Positions 19,185 to 29,759 of a stretch of 64,000 nt of DNA are shown in pieces. Position 1 is the first letter of the stretch. Each line of letters begins with the position of its first letter. Position numbers and translations under genes: made by a program. A model generated the notes under the pieces. That model ran no database searches, was not told the origin of the DNA, and saw only the letters and a program-made list of their open reading frames with translations. The stretch is taken from positions 1 through 64,000 of the forward strand of contig CAJNDS010001458.1 of the NCBI GenBank assembly GCA_905221605.1, given 5' to 3'. The stretch comes from Symbiodinium natans (taxonomy: Eukaryota; Sar; Dinophyceae; Suessiales; Symbiodiniaceae).

Positions 19185-22100
19185 GTTGGCCTGAATGTTA
19201 CCCTGGTGGTTTCCACCCGAATCTGTGACTGAGGTGTGTGCGCCTTTGTCCTTAATCCTTTGAGGATGCTGCTTACGCTCATCGGGATGCTTCTGGGGAT
19301 CTGTGTCCTGCTTCTGGGAATCTGTGTCCTGCTTCTGGGAATCTGTGTTCTGCTTCTGGGAATCTGTGTCCTGCTTCTGGGAATCTGTGTTCTGCTTCTG
19401 GGAATCTGTGTCCTGCTTCTGGGAATCTGTGTTCTGCTTCTGGGAATCTGTGTCTTGGATGTCAAACCTTCGTGCCCTTCACCCTTACGAATCTTCCTCT
19501 CCAACGGCGCTCTGTAAGGTCGAAGCGGACGAGGTATTCGATCCAGAAGGCGGATACCGGAGGAGAGGTTCACTGCAAGCAAATTGCTCCCTTTAACCCT
19601 GAACAGGGGCAACCTCCACAGTTCTCCATTGTTCCTCTGTATCAAGCAGGTGAACGACTTCATGTCCTTCAACAAACCCAGGGTGCTCTGCGCGAATAAG
19701 GATAGAAGTAGGGGCGTTTCGCTCCCAGAGGTCACGTGGCAATCAAGGATACCGGGGACTAGCGGGTCCTTACCATCCTCCTTCTCACCCTGATACTCGC
19801 ATTGAATGCAGAAGCACAGACGTCGATCGCCCAAGGTCTTAGTCATCCCACCAAGTCCTCTGAACTGAATGCCTTCTTGGCTCAACCAGGGGAATTCGAA
19901 ACCCAGTTTGGCCAGTTTCATCTGGGCGTTGTCACACCATCTCTCCCCGCAAACTGAGCTATTCGCACCATCATCCAAGACACCCCAAATATCCTCATGA
20001 TCGTAAATATCCACTTCCGCAAGGGTCAACGGAACCACCGAGGATAGGGAGTTGGTCTTCATGGACATGTACGCTGCGCTTTCCCCATCTGTCCTTCTCC
20101 GGTCTTGCGATCCGGAGCCAGCTGCCCGTTGCGGTGCAGCTCTCGACATCTCGCCAGGCGACGCTCTGACGGATGACGGAGATTCCTGAGATACCACTGC
20201 TGCTTCCACGATATCATTGAGGATCTCATGTAAGTCCTTCGGGGAAATCCTTGGGTCGTCAATACCCTCGACATTCTGGGCCACTAGACAATCTTCAACT
20301 TGGGACCTGAACTCATCCAACAATGTCATGGTCTGCGTTGCATCCAGGCTTGCCTCATCGAGCACATTCCTAGAGATGTTCGAGATGAGATCAAACGAAG
20401 CCGAAGTCGCAGTCTCAAGTTCCTGCGCAGCCTGACGCCTGATTCGGGCTTCTGCTTGGGGCATTTCATCTATCACATGACCACAATCCTTACAGAAAGT
20501 CTTCATGATGGCCTTGTTCGAGCCCAGTCTACTGGTGTTTGCATGCCTGCACAATGTGGGGTCCTTCTTCTCGAAGGTCTTCTTCTCCTTAAACACCTTT
20601 CCACACACCCTGCAGGTCTTCACTGTCACGTAGGCATTTGTCCCCACGTACGAAAAGTTGGTGCATGTCTGACAACTCACAGGCAAAGGGGGATTTGGGG
20701 GCTTGCTTTTGGCTGTCACATGGGAGGATGCTGCTGGCACCGCAACACTCTGCTGGGCTTGCGCTCCAGGCATTTGCGGCACCTCATCTAGAGGGATGTC
20801 TCGCCTCATTACCTCCATGCTTTCCTCATTCACGATGTAGTAATTCTGAACCCAATTCAGAAATGCCGCCAAATCCCGAGATCCCGCCGATTTCAAGGAA
20901 CGTCCCCAGATGACATATGCAGTGTAGCGATGAAGAACCTCCTCGAAACTAAGCCCACGATGCTGGCCAACAGTGAAGACACGGTCCCCACCGGGAGGCA
21001 TCGTGTCTCGAGCGGCATTCCTGGCTGTCCTTGAAGCTCGAGCGCCTTCCCTGCGATAGACCATGTACGCTTTAGGGCTACCTTCTGAGGGGCCACTGTC
21101 AATGTACACACACTCCATGTCATCCTCGCTCTCACTAGTCACTGGAACTGCCATGAAAGCTTGCTTTGTTCCCGACTTCGATCCCTTGGAATCTCCCTTG
21201 GACTTGCCCTTGCCATCCGAACCGGACTGTGAAGATCGACCTTTGGGGCATTGAGGATCCCCGCTCCAATGTCCTGTTTGCCCACATCGCAGGCAACGGC
21301 TCTTAGCCTTGAGTTCCCTGAGCTTCTCTTTCCTCTCTTCAACTGACAATTGCAAGCGACTGCGCACTACCGGAAATCCTTTTCCCTTGCCACCGGATGA
21401 TCCTTTACCCTTACCTGCCTTGCCCAATGCAACATGAGCCGCACACTGCAACTGAATCGCTTCGCCCGTGGCCTCGGGAAAGCTCTCGTAGTCGCAGTCC
21501 TCCATCGCATTCAAGGCGACGGCAACCTCGCTGTCGGAAACGATCACGTCCTCCTCGGAAGGAGCATATCCTGGTGAACCACCTGGCTGATCAGTCCAAG
21601 CGTTCCACCCCACATCTTCGGCATCTTCCTGTGCCTCATCTTGGTACCATTCATCAGCATAATGATCATCTGCCCTATGTTCTTGCGATACATAGGCTGA
21701 ATCAATGACATCACTCACATAAGCGGTTGTCACTGACCCTGGTGAACGGCTCCCAAACTTGCCTGATCCCTTCGACTGCCATCTGCGGGTATCTCTATCG
21801 AAACCAGGGCTTCGAAGGGGTGTTGAATCAAGTAGTTTGTTCCCCCGCAAGTGAATCAACCCATGATGCTCGGTCATGATCTTTGCGTATGTCTCAAAAT
21901 CATGGGCACCGCCTGAACAAGCCTTCACCATCAACTGCTGATCACGTGACAACCCGCTCAACTCGAGCAACAATTCTGCTCTCAAACTATCCGACAGAGA
22001 TATCCTCGGATCGAGCTGCGTCATCAAGGTCCACCATCTGCGTCTCCTTCCTATATAGGAAACAACTGATTCCCCGTCCTGACGACTCAAAGGACCTCGA

Positions 22101-22675
22101 ATGGCTTGCCCACTGCGAAACAAGGCCTGGGCCTCCAAAGTTCCTAGCGGGAAGACCATTGCCTTGATCTCGGAGATCAGGGTCCTTAGCCCACCGGGTC
22201 CTGACAGGGTCGCGATTCCAATGTCCTTAGCCTTTTGGAAGGCGTCTCCTCTGAGACCCTCCATGACGCGAAGAACAGTGTCCACAGCCCCATCATCCCC
22301 GTCTGAGCTGCTCTCGTGCGCAACCACACTGGCCGCTGGCGAGTCAGGGACAGGAATGGTGGGTCTCCCTGACGCAGCTGCCGGTCTCCCGGCTACACCA
22401 CCTTCGGCTGGAGCACTCGCTTCCGCCTGAGGTGTTCTCTCCTCTCTTCCTTGCTCAGGACCGCCTGACGAAAACGAAGTGTCTTTCTTCTCTCTCTTCT
22501 CCTTCTTCTTTCGGCGCTTCTCCTGCTGCTCATGCGCCGCAATGCGTAGCTCGGTTCTGAACTCCCATTCATGGTAGTCAGCAGGGTTTCCGTCGAAAAT
22601 GAACACTCCATTCTTTGTGACACTGGGCGTTGAAGAATACGCTTTGTTTCGGAATCTGAGGCCTGCAACTGTCAT
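19031..22675 (-). CDS. Copia Gag-protease polyprotein
   Basis: The supplied open frame begins at a TTG; the first ATG is two codons later at 22675. Residues about 130-290 look like a helical Gag capsid region. A zinc knuckle CLRCGQTGHWSGDPQC lies at about 463-478 with spacing CX2CX4HX6C, two residues longer than the classical knuckle. A second Cys-rich region with four CxxC/CxH pairs lies at about 670-735. The aspartic protease motif VLDDGANSSVCG is at about 901-912 (DDGA in place of the usual D(S/T)GA). The C terminus carries eight RTQIPRS heptads (about 1075-1131) encoded by a 21-bp repeat. Beyond the protease, the minus-one frame gives a more protein-like reading, so the real polyprotein may leave this frame between 19480 and 19031. 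Charged Lys/Glu-rich and acidic linkers separate the domains. Confidence 0.85.
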   Translation of the reverse strand: MTVAGLRFRNKAYSSTPSVTKNGVFIFDGNPADYHEWEFRTELRIAAHEQQEKRRKKKEKREKKDTSFSSGGPEQGREERTPQAEASAPAEGGVAGRPAAASGRPTIPVPDSPAASVVAHESSSDGDDGAVDTVLRVMEGLRGDAFQKAKDIGIATLSGPGGLRTLISEIKAMVFPLGTLEAQALFRSGQAIRGPLSRQDGESVVSYIGRRRRWWTLMTQLDPRISLSDSLRAELLLELSGLSRDQQLMVKACSGGAHDFETYAKIMTEHHGLIHLRGNKLLDSTPLRSPGFDRDTRRWQSKGSGKFGSRSPGSVTTAYVSDVIDSAYVSQEHRADDHYADEWYQDEAQEDAEDVGWNAWTDQPGGSPGYAPSEEDVIVSDSEVAVALNAMEDCDYESFPEATGEAIQLQCAAHVALGKAGKGKGSSGGKGKGFPVVRSRLQLSVEERKEKLRELKAKSRCLRCGQTGHWSGDPQCPKGRSSQSGSDGKGKSKGDSKGSKSGTKQAFMAVPVTSESEDDMECVYIDSGPSEGSPKAYMVYRREGARASRTARNAARDTMPPGGDRVFTVGQHRGLSFEEVLHRYTAYVIWGRSLKSAGSRDLAAFLNWVQNYYIVNEESMEVMRRDIPLDEVPQMPGAQAQQSVAVPAASSHVTAKSKPPNPPLPVSCQTCTNFSYVGTNAYVTVKTCRVCGKVFKEKKTFEKKDPTLCRHANTSRLGSNKAIMKTFCKDCGHVIDEMPQAEARIRRQAAQELETATSASFDLISNISRNVLDEASLDATQTMTLLDEFRSQVEDCLVAQNVEGIDDPRISPKDLHEILNDIVEAAVVSQESPSSVRASPGEMSRAAPQRAAGSGSQDRRRTDGESAAYMSMKTNSLSSVVPLTLAEVDIYDHEDIWGVLDDGANSSVCGERWCDNAQMKLAKLGFEFPWLSQEGIQFRGLGGMTKTLGDRRLCFCIQCEYQGEKEDGKDPLVPGILDCHVTSGSETPLLLSLFAQSTLGLLKDMKSFTCLIQRNNGELWRLPLFRVKGSNLLAVNLSSGIRLLDRIPRPLRPYRAPLERKIRKGEGHEGLTSKTQIPRSRTQIPRSRTQIPRSRTQIPRSRTQIPRSRTQIPRSRTQIPRSRTQIPRSIPMSVSSILKGLRTKAHTPQSQIRVETTRVTFRPTWQAVILGLASRCRVSTLSLRGLDGAARPHLISTALGRSLRRHWPRPCTGP
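19297..19456. repeat. 21-bp tandem repeat inside the Gag-protease frame
   Basis: About 7.5 units of ctgcttctgggaatctgtgt plus one variable base. Several neighbouring units alternate between gtcc and gttc, giving a partial 42-bp higher-order unit. The period is seven codons, so expansion keeps all frames open; one frame gives RTQIPRS and the minus-one frame gives DTDSQKQ. Confidence 0.85.
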
Positions 22676-22842
22676 GCCCAAACTCCTTCGTCAGATCCAG
22701 TCACTGAACAAACCAACTGCTTTGCTGTTCTGCGGAAAAACGTTGCCCCGATCTTACGATTCGAGGACTTCTCTTCTCACACTCCTCTCAAACACAACCA
22801 GTCCAAAGGCCAGCTGGAACTACCCCCTGCACAATGAGGGGA

Positions 22843-22857
22843 GCAGCTCCGCTACCA
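22843..22857 (-). other. Primer-binding site (initiator tRNA-Met-like)
   Basis: One base inside the 5' LTR, the minus strand reads TGGTAGCGGAGCTGC. The first bases resemble the complement of eukaryotic initiator Met-tRNA 3' ends (TGGTA-C-GAGC type), the standard primer of copia elements. Confidence 0.7.
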
Positions 22858-22858
22858 G

Positions 22859-23034
22859 TTAGCGTTCACTCGCGCTTCGGACTCTACCTTTTCTGCCACA
22901 GCTCAAGGGCCCTTCGAGAGGTAACAGCAACAGCAAACAAAATGTACAACATGCAAACTGCTGCTGCTCTCAGAACTACACATGAAAAGGCACGCACTCA
23001 AGCTATACATGCAAGAATCGAGGTGATATTCACA
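22859..23034 (-). repeat. 5' LTR of the copia element
   Basis: 176 bp, matching 12248-12423 base for base by eye. As the upstream LTR of a minus-strand element it should hold the promoter. I see no obvious TATA box in it, in line with the scarcity of TATA boxes in dinoflagellates. Confidence 0.9.
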
Positions 23035-23150
23035 GGGGCTCAGGGGGGTTGCGGTTCGGCCACACTTCCTGAGCAGGGTGACCGCGCAGTTTCGTGCATC
23101 AGGGTTCGGGGGGGGTCAGGGCCCGGGCTCCCTCAAATCGGGCTGTACTC

Positions 23151-24075
23151 TTAGAGTTTATGGGGCTTGCCCATGCTGCTTCCTGCAATCTTATCATGAG
23201 CGAGCTGCTGTACTGTCACCTGGTTGTTGATGGTGTTCGCGACCTTGGCACTCATGTAGAACTTCTTGTCACCGGCATCCTGAGGGAATGCGCACTTCGC
23301 TTGGAGGGTACGGGCCTGGATGCTGTGGTCCGGAGATGAGTGTCTTTACTTTGCTGCTTTGGGTGGATACTGGGGCGTGCCCCACTGGCCCACTGGCGCG
23401 GTCCTTGATGGTCACCGTCACCGGCTTGTCGCCCATCTTGTCCGCCAAGGGGAACTCCCCCAGCTCAGGGCCCAGCATGAGCTTCTCGAGCTTCCAGGTT
23501 CCTGTCCGGCACAAACAGTTTGAACACGGTCCGGGCCGACAGGCACCAGCCGACACAACATCATGCGGCCCGATCAGCGGAGGCCTACCGCGAAGTGGGT
23601 CTTGGCTGCCGGCTGGCGGTCCTCGTCACGTTTCTCGTGCTTCCTGCTCCACTACTTGTACCAGGATTAGCTCCTTGGCAGATGGTGCCGACTTGGTGGC
23701 AATCTTGAACTTGTCTCCATCGGCCTGCAGGCCATCATACGACATAGGTGATGAGAAGAGGCTGAGGCTTCTACGGCTTTCAACTCGCAAGCGCTGTCCT
23801 TGCATGCATGACCGCCGCGGATTCAGATAGTTGCGAGCAACACCAATTAAGACTACCACAAATGCAGCATACGACAATGCAGCAGAATGCGAAAAACGGT
23901 CTTTAACTTTTGGTTTACCTTTGGCCAGGACTGAGCCTTGGCCCGCACCACTGGGAAGATCTGTGCTGAGGCATCCTGCAGGCGGCACTCTGAAGGTCTC
24001 GCGGTGCTTTTGGGCACAGGGCCACTTCAACGTGTCTCTTGCCTTCTGGTGAAGAACCTGAGTACCTACAATCAC
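23151..24075 (-). pseudogene. Broken coding remnants of an unrecognised protein
   Basis: The minus strand has protein-like frames that do not connect. 24075-23626 contains a membrane-like helix (SYAAFVVVLIGVARNYLN) and a polar tail. 23556-23269 has basic/acidic soluble sequence (LADKMGDKPVTVTIKDR). A last segment (about 23332 down to a TAA at 23151) reads DAGDKKFYMSAKVANTINNQ and ends MGKPHKL. The second and third segments join by a 1-nt shift near 23310. No family recognised. It may be a multi-exon gene with short introns or a decaying copy. The copia element inserted about 110 bp beyond its stop. Confidence 0.35.
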
Positions 24076-24116
24076 ATGCCTGGGCCATGACCTAACAAGA
24101 TGCCTGACTCACATAT

Positions 24117-24220
24117 GGGGGTTTCTCTCAAATACGGTCCTCTGTGGGATTCCCTTATACCGGGGAGCGTAGGCTGAAAATTAGGGTTCCCAAAAAAGAC
24201 TATAACTCAGAGAACCCCCC
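24117..24220. mobile_element. Solitary MITE-like inverted repeat
   Basis: The left end 'ggggtttctctcaaatac' and right end 'tataactcagagaacccccc' are imperfect inverted complements around a 70-bp core with 'cccttata'. Similar in build to families 1-3, but no second copy was found. Confidence 0.4.
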
Positions 24221-24908
24221 GATCTTTAACCCAGTCCGGCAGCCATTAAGCTCTCGGTCCTGGCGAGGAGACTCAAAAGCCTTTCCCAAGCATCGTCCAT
24301 CCTGGTAAACCGTGACCTTCACCTCAGGGCTTCAGAGAGCCCAGCAAAAACCCAAAGAAGAGCTTGACCTATGTGTAGGGTTTGGGGTTTTAGGGCTTCG
24401 ACTCTCACACTCGCACAAGGCAGGCAAGGCTTCAGTTCGGGTTTAAGATCTTTGAGGTCTTGTGATCCCCCAATCCTTTGGCACCAACCGCCTCACGGAC
24501 GACTTTGCTCCCGAGCCGCCGTCTTGTCGTCGAACTCCGTCAGGAAACCAACGACACCACCCTTGGGGATGCCTGGGCAGCAGCTCAGCATTTTCCGCGG
24601 TAAGTGGAGCAGGGCCTTTGGCACTCACTATTCTAGGCAGTTTTCTCTTGAAGTCTTGGGGGCTTAGGGCCTTCGACTCCTTCAAGAGAGCCTACATGTT
24701 GCACCATCGAAGGCCTGAAACAGGACACTCTTAAGGGTGCTTGAGGCCAATGGCTCTCCGGTTTGGTCGGTTCAGGGTGGAGGGGTGGGCCGAGAAAGAA
24801 GTGCGTGCCCCCAACATCTTGCGGAGCCTGACAAACGCCAGCCACCTCCGAAGCCCTCAATCCGAGGCTTCCCAACAATAAACCCTAAACCCTAACCCTA
24901 ACCCTAAA

Positions 24909-25170
24909 CCCTTTAAACCCTTTAAACCCTTTAAACCCTTTAAACCCTTTAAACCCTTTAAACCCTTTAAACCCTTTAAACCCTTTAAACCCTTTAAACC
25001 CTTTAAACCCTTTAAACCCTTTAAACCCTTTAAACCCTTTAAAACCCTTTAAACCCTTTAAACCCTTTAAACCCTTTAAACCCTTTAAACCCTTTAAACC
25101 CTTTAAACCCTTTAAACCCTTTAAACCCTTTAAACCCTTTAAACCCTTTAAACCCTTTAAACCCTTTAAA
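24909..25170. repeat. CCCTTTAAA 9-mer array, about 29 copies
   Basis: Nearly perfect head-to-tail CCCTTTAAA with one 10-nt unit near 25040, flanked on both sides by ordinary CCCTAAA units (24882-24908 and 25171-25235). A two-base insertion in the telomere heptamer has spread to fill a block of about 260 bp. Confidence 0.95.
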
Positions 25171-28016
25171 CCCTTAAACCCTAAACCCTAACCCTAAACC
25201 CTAAATCCTAAACCCTAAACCCGAAACCCTAAACAACCCTCGCATCCTCCCCGGCTCCCAAACCCCAAAACCAACCACCCGACCCTGGCAATTGGGCCGC
25301 CCAGCTTTCGCCGAAGCCGCCCTTGATGAGGCCGGAGCCGTTGGACAAGTTCCCGGGGCCCCCGTAGAACAGGCCCCGGCCTTGGTATGGGGCTTAGGGC
25401 TTAGGGTTTAAGAGTTGAAGAGTTTTAGGGTTAAGGGTTTAGGGTTTAGGGTTTAGGGTTTAGGGTTTAGGGAAATTTGGTACGAACAGCCGGGAATATG
25501 AAGAGGCGACACTCTCTTGTCGCATGGACCTTAACTGAAAGGGAACGACGGCCCACTGGGGGTCCTAGCCGGCACACAGTTGCGCAAAAGGTGGAAAGTC
25601 GTCGATCTGAATCTTCAATAGGCTGGGAACATACATGTTTCCACGCGCTGCACTGAGCTGCCAAGACAAAATGGAAGACAAGTAACTTCGAGTAACCTTG
25701 TTTGAGCCCGCGCTATGTAACTGCCCGAGATGGGAGTGTGCAAACGCCAGCGCCACATCACACGAAGAAGTCCATACCACTGTCAGATCACAGCATGGAT
25801 TAGGAGGGTGGGGGATGGGGGGTGGCTGTTCCCAGCGCCCGGGACTTGTAGGACTGGGTTTGCTAAAGAAGCCTGTTTTGCTTCGATTGTTCGAAGGGTA
25901 CTTTAGGTAGATGAGCCGGGACTACCAGGGTATGATCTTGGTACTTTACTTGGTTAGGCTCCTCTATCACACGCAAAGCCAGCCGCTCGTCCAAGACAAG
26001 GGACACTTGTAGCCCTTGCCAAAGCCTGCCTCCGTACCTCAGCTCACTGACTCCGAGGGCTGACCGACGCGAGCTGACACATTGAACTCCGTAAGCCCTT
26101 TCGCAACCTCATCTTTCAACCACGCCTTCGAAGCCTTATAAGCCCCCAAACCGTAAACATTATAACCCTAAAGGCTCCCAGACCCCAGGCCACAACATCA
26201 CCTCCCTGAGCCTTCCACGTCCCTTGAGGCCCAGTGGCCGATGCCAATGAAGGGGCTGTCCTCGATGTTCTCACAGGTCACTTCGAAGTATTCGCCTCAT
26301 GGGCCGAAGTGAGAATAGAGTGGGCGCAGGCTTCGGGACCCTTCTTGAAGAGAGCCAAAAGTTTGGGGTTTGGGAGCCTGGTGGATTGATTTCTTGGAAC
26401 CCTAAACCCTAAACCCTAAACCCTTAACCCTAAACCCTTTTTTGAGCACGGACTGGGAAACTGCCCTAAACCCTAAACCCTAAACCCTTTTTGCTCAACC
26501 CAAACCCCTCCTCTCTCTCTTCACTCCCGCGAGCTCCTGGGCCTTAAAGCTTAAACAACCTCAAAGCCCCCGAGCAGGTTCCCTAAACCCTAAACCCTAA
26601 ACCCTAAACCCTAAACCCTAAACCCTAAACCCTAAACCCTAAACCCTGTATTTCCGGGGCTTCGGCGGCTCGGTGAGAGGATGGGCACTGGCAAGGGCGA
26701 AGTTCGGGCTTCTAAGGGTTCTGATGCAGCAAAGCCCTCAGAGCCATCTGAAGCCGCCATCGAAACCCTAAACCCTTTTACACCCTAAACCCTGAAGCCC
26801 TAAAAACTCCCCCGAGCCCCCGAAACCCTAAAGCGACAAACAGGCCCGGCATTCTCAGAAAGCGGCTCGCAAAAAGGGGCCCGAATTTTTAGAACTACCC
26901 ATCTGTGTTCATCATGCGGGCGGGAGGCCTGACGAGATGGGCTTGCTGTAGATGGCGCACACGGGAGAATCTCCCTGCCAGACATGCGACGTCAGCTCCA
27001 AAACCGTGACCCTCCTACATTTTTGGTCTCTCCTTGTCTGTCTCTCTGTCTCTCTTTGATGATACAGCTGTGGCGTCCTCTACACTGCAATGTCTGCTGC
27101 TGGTGCCACAATCGCCAATCAGCCTTCTAGAAAGGACCATTTCTCCATCAGCGGTTTGCCTTCGCCTTCCCGCTGATGCTGAAGCTGCCATCCTTTCCGT
27201 CTTGAACAGCTTCTGAGCCATCGTCCTGTCTCTGAGGCATCGAGAGGGGCAAGGCGGATGGCGCCGCGAGAGTGATCCTGGTTCTTTCAACCCAAATAGT
27301 TATAACTTTCAGCGCCTCTTATTGTCTTGGGCCTACTTGTGTACTAAGCAACCTGAGGAAATATCAAAGCATACTTGTTTCCTGGTGACGAAGCCTAAGC
27401 GGGTCTGCATCCGAGGCGTGCTGTGCACTGTGTGAACTCTGAACCCAACATACGCGTTTGCTGGTGGTGAAGCGGCTCTGCATCGGAGGCTTTCTGTGCT
27501 AGCCTAAGGTGGGAAGCCAAACCACCCAATCTCCTTCCTTCTCAGGGAGATGCACAGTTTGGTTGCTTCAGGCGGGTCCTTCCATGTTCCGACGGCGCCA
27601 CCCAAGACTCCGCCCATGATGAGATGTTTCAGGTGCACTCACGCCCTCTACGCTTGGAGCCGGCTGCAAGTCTCGGGCACGAGAGAAAGCCAGTGCTGGG
27701 CTCAAGCCTCAGCCCAGTCAAAACTTTGCCAATTGAGTGGGCTAGGCCCTTAGGCCACAGAAGCCTTAAGATTTTGCAGAATGCGAGTGCTGGAATATGC
27801 ATTCTGAACTGGTAGTGAAGCTGGATGAAGTATGATCCCCTAAAACAATGCTCTCATAACCCACCCCAAATTTTCCTTGGGTAGGAATACCAGTGGTCTC
27901 AAAAGAAAGCAGCAAGAAACTTCCATCTGATTGATTTTCGGGCAGAAAGGGTTTTCGTCTTCGTACATTTTGAATACCTAGAAGCCCGCCAAAGCCCGAA
28001 ATTTAAGCGCTAAACC
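25171..28016. other. Repeat-rich intergenic region without a supported gene
   Basis: Contains telomere-like runs at 25171-25235 (CCCTAAA), 25433-25472 (TTTAGGG), 26398-26440, 26464-26488 and 26581-26648 (all CCCTAAA). Short open frames near 25565-25780 and 27015-27290 look weakly coding-like, but nothing recognisable supports them. Confidence 0.5.
26581..26648. repeat. CCCTAAA array, about nine perfect units
   Basis: Uninterrupted CCCTAAA. Smaller runs precede it at 26398-26440 and 26464-26488. Confidence 0.9.
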
Positions 28017-28860
28017 GTAACCCTAAACCCTAAACCCTAAACCAGGGCGTTTAGACTCCACCAGGGCCTGAAAGCTCAGGCTGCAGAGTTGCAAGGCCTA
28101 GCGGACAAGTAGGCTTGTGGCTTTGAGATTACAGCGCGTTCGGGTTTAGTGGAGGCGGGGAGGGCCTAGGGATGTTAGCCCGTTCCCACACAGAGAATCT
28201 GCCTGTTGTGGGACTTGCCGTCACGCAGCTGGATCTGTACAACTCGCTCTAAGTCATCTTAATTATGGTTCAGTCCCGTATGCGGCACAGCTTTCTTTTC
28301 ACAAACACCTGTACTATACCGTGTTATGGACCCTTCCGGATGGGTTTCCGTCATGCTGCCGATGCTACCCGGAAATCTGGCCTCTTTGCGTCTTCCACTG
28401 GAGAGGTAGTGGTTTGGACTGCCCAGGCGCAGTGCTTTCCAGGCTTCGTTCATGCAGTATACTGGGACCAGGTGGGCCACAAAAACGTTTTCTTCGTAAT
28501 GTTTCATCCCCTCAATGGAAACACCGGCATCGCATGTGCAAGCTGCAAACCGCTTTTGTCCTACACGATTGTCCATGAACCCTGGTCCTCTCGGAACAGA
28601 ATTGCGCAGCAAGACGTTCGCAAACAATGTTACATGTTACAGTACCAAGTGCAAGCGCCGATATTTTGCGACTGGCAAGTCATCCTTCCGGCGGTTCGGA
28701 CGCAGGCTCCGGCCTGACTAGAGGACATGTTGGTCGTGCGTCCGCAAGCTTGGGTTTCAGGGTAAACTAAGGTTTCGGGCCTGTCGGGTTTAGGCCTCTA
28801 AAGCCTCAAAATCTCGCAGCAAAACCCTTGTTTTGAACCCAGAACCCTTAACCCCAAACC

Positions 28861-28940
28861 CTGCGTGAACCCTACGTGAACCCTACGTGAACTCTACGTG
28901 AAAACCCTACGTGAACCCTACGTGAACCCTGCGTGTACCC
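28861..28940. repeat. CCCTACGTGAA 11-mer array
   Basis: Seven to eight units of 'ccctacgtgaa' with small variants (gcgtgaa, acgtgaaaa). The CCCT start suggests it grew from a telomere-like seed. Upstream (28,044-28,860) no gene is supported. Confidence 0.8.
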
Positions 28941-29219
28941 TAAAGGTCCCCCACCCAACACACAGGCTCGCGCCTGAGCTCGTCCGCTCCCTCCTCCGGA
29001 GCCGAATGCGGGCGCTGCCTCATCATACTTTCTCTTTTAGTGTTAGTATATAGTATATATTGCTTTGTTACTACTGCACTATAACGTATGTTGCTGTGTT
29101 TGTTTGCTATATCGGTATGGCTATTTTCTTATAGTGCTATACTGCTATTGTTCCAGCAAGTGGGGGTTGCTAGATGTTGAGGAGAAAGTAAACAGCAGGC
29201 AGTACAGCTTTGGGCAACT

Positions 29220-29580
29220 GCAGGCGGCCAGACAGGCTCAAACGGGCAACTGTACCGAAAAATGTTGCCTTAACAAGCAGGCCATGGAGTCTCAGGCCGG
29301 CAGCCGTACCAATTGCTGCAATATGCAACACACGACTGTACCGGAATGTTACGAATGTTGCCTTAAGAAGCGGGCCAAGGAAGCTAATCGTACCGGAATG
29401 TTGCTTTGACCGGCAGGCCAGGTTAGGCAATGGCAGGCCAGGGGGGCTCAGGCGGGCAGCTGCATCTGAGCAGCGTCTTTATAGGCCAGGGAGGCTCAGG
29501 CGAGCAGTTGTAGGGGAACGGTGCCTGCAGAATTATGAACGTCAGGGAGGCCGATATTGCCTCTACAGGTAGGGCAGGGA
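29220..29580. repeat. Degenerate 45-90-bp tandem repeat
   Basis: Successive units start 'ggccagggaggctcaggcgg' or variants near 29224, 29280, 29371, 29436 and 29484, and continue with 'gcaactgtaccggaatgttg'-like sequence. Units vary in length and have decayed. Open frames through them are repeat-driven. Confidence 0.55.
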
Positions 29581-29759
29581 AGCTTCTGGTAAGCCTGTCC
29601 ATGGTGCCGAAATGCTAGGCCAGGGACGTTAATCCTTGCGATTCAGTTTTTCTTGCGGACAGGGTGGGGGGAGGTTCGAATGGTGATTATATGGTTATAT
29701 CCCCCCCAATTGATCCCAAGCCCCAGCCATGCTGACGTTGGTCCTTTGAATTTCGGGCT

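Larger units (their letters stand above)
12243..23039 (-). mobile_element. Complete Ty1/copia LTR retrotransposon
   Basis: A 10.8-kb element on the minus strand, bounded by a 5-bp direct repeat GGGGC (12243-12247 and 23035-23039) outside two 176-bp LTRs that I read as identical. The internal order is primer-binding site, Gag with a CCHC knuckle, aspartic protease, a short middle frame, then integrase, reverse transcriptase and RNase H. Integrase before reverse transcriptase defines Ty1/copia. Matching LTRs and long intact frames point to a recent insertion. Its length is about twice that of a typical copia element, owing to a long Pol N-terminus and an extra domain between integrase and reverse transcriptase. 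Three reading frames are used (see the CDS entries). Confidence 0.92.
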
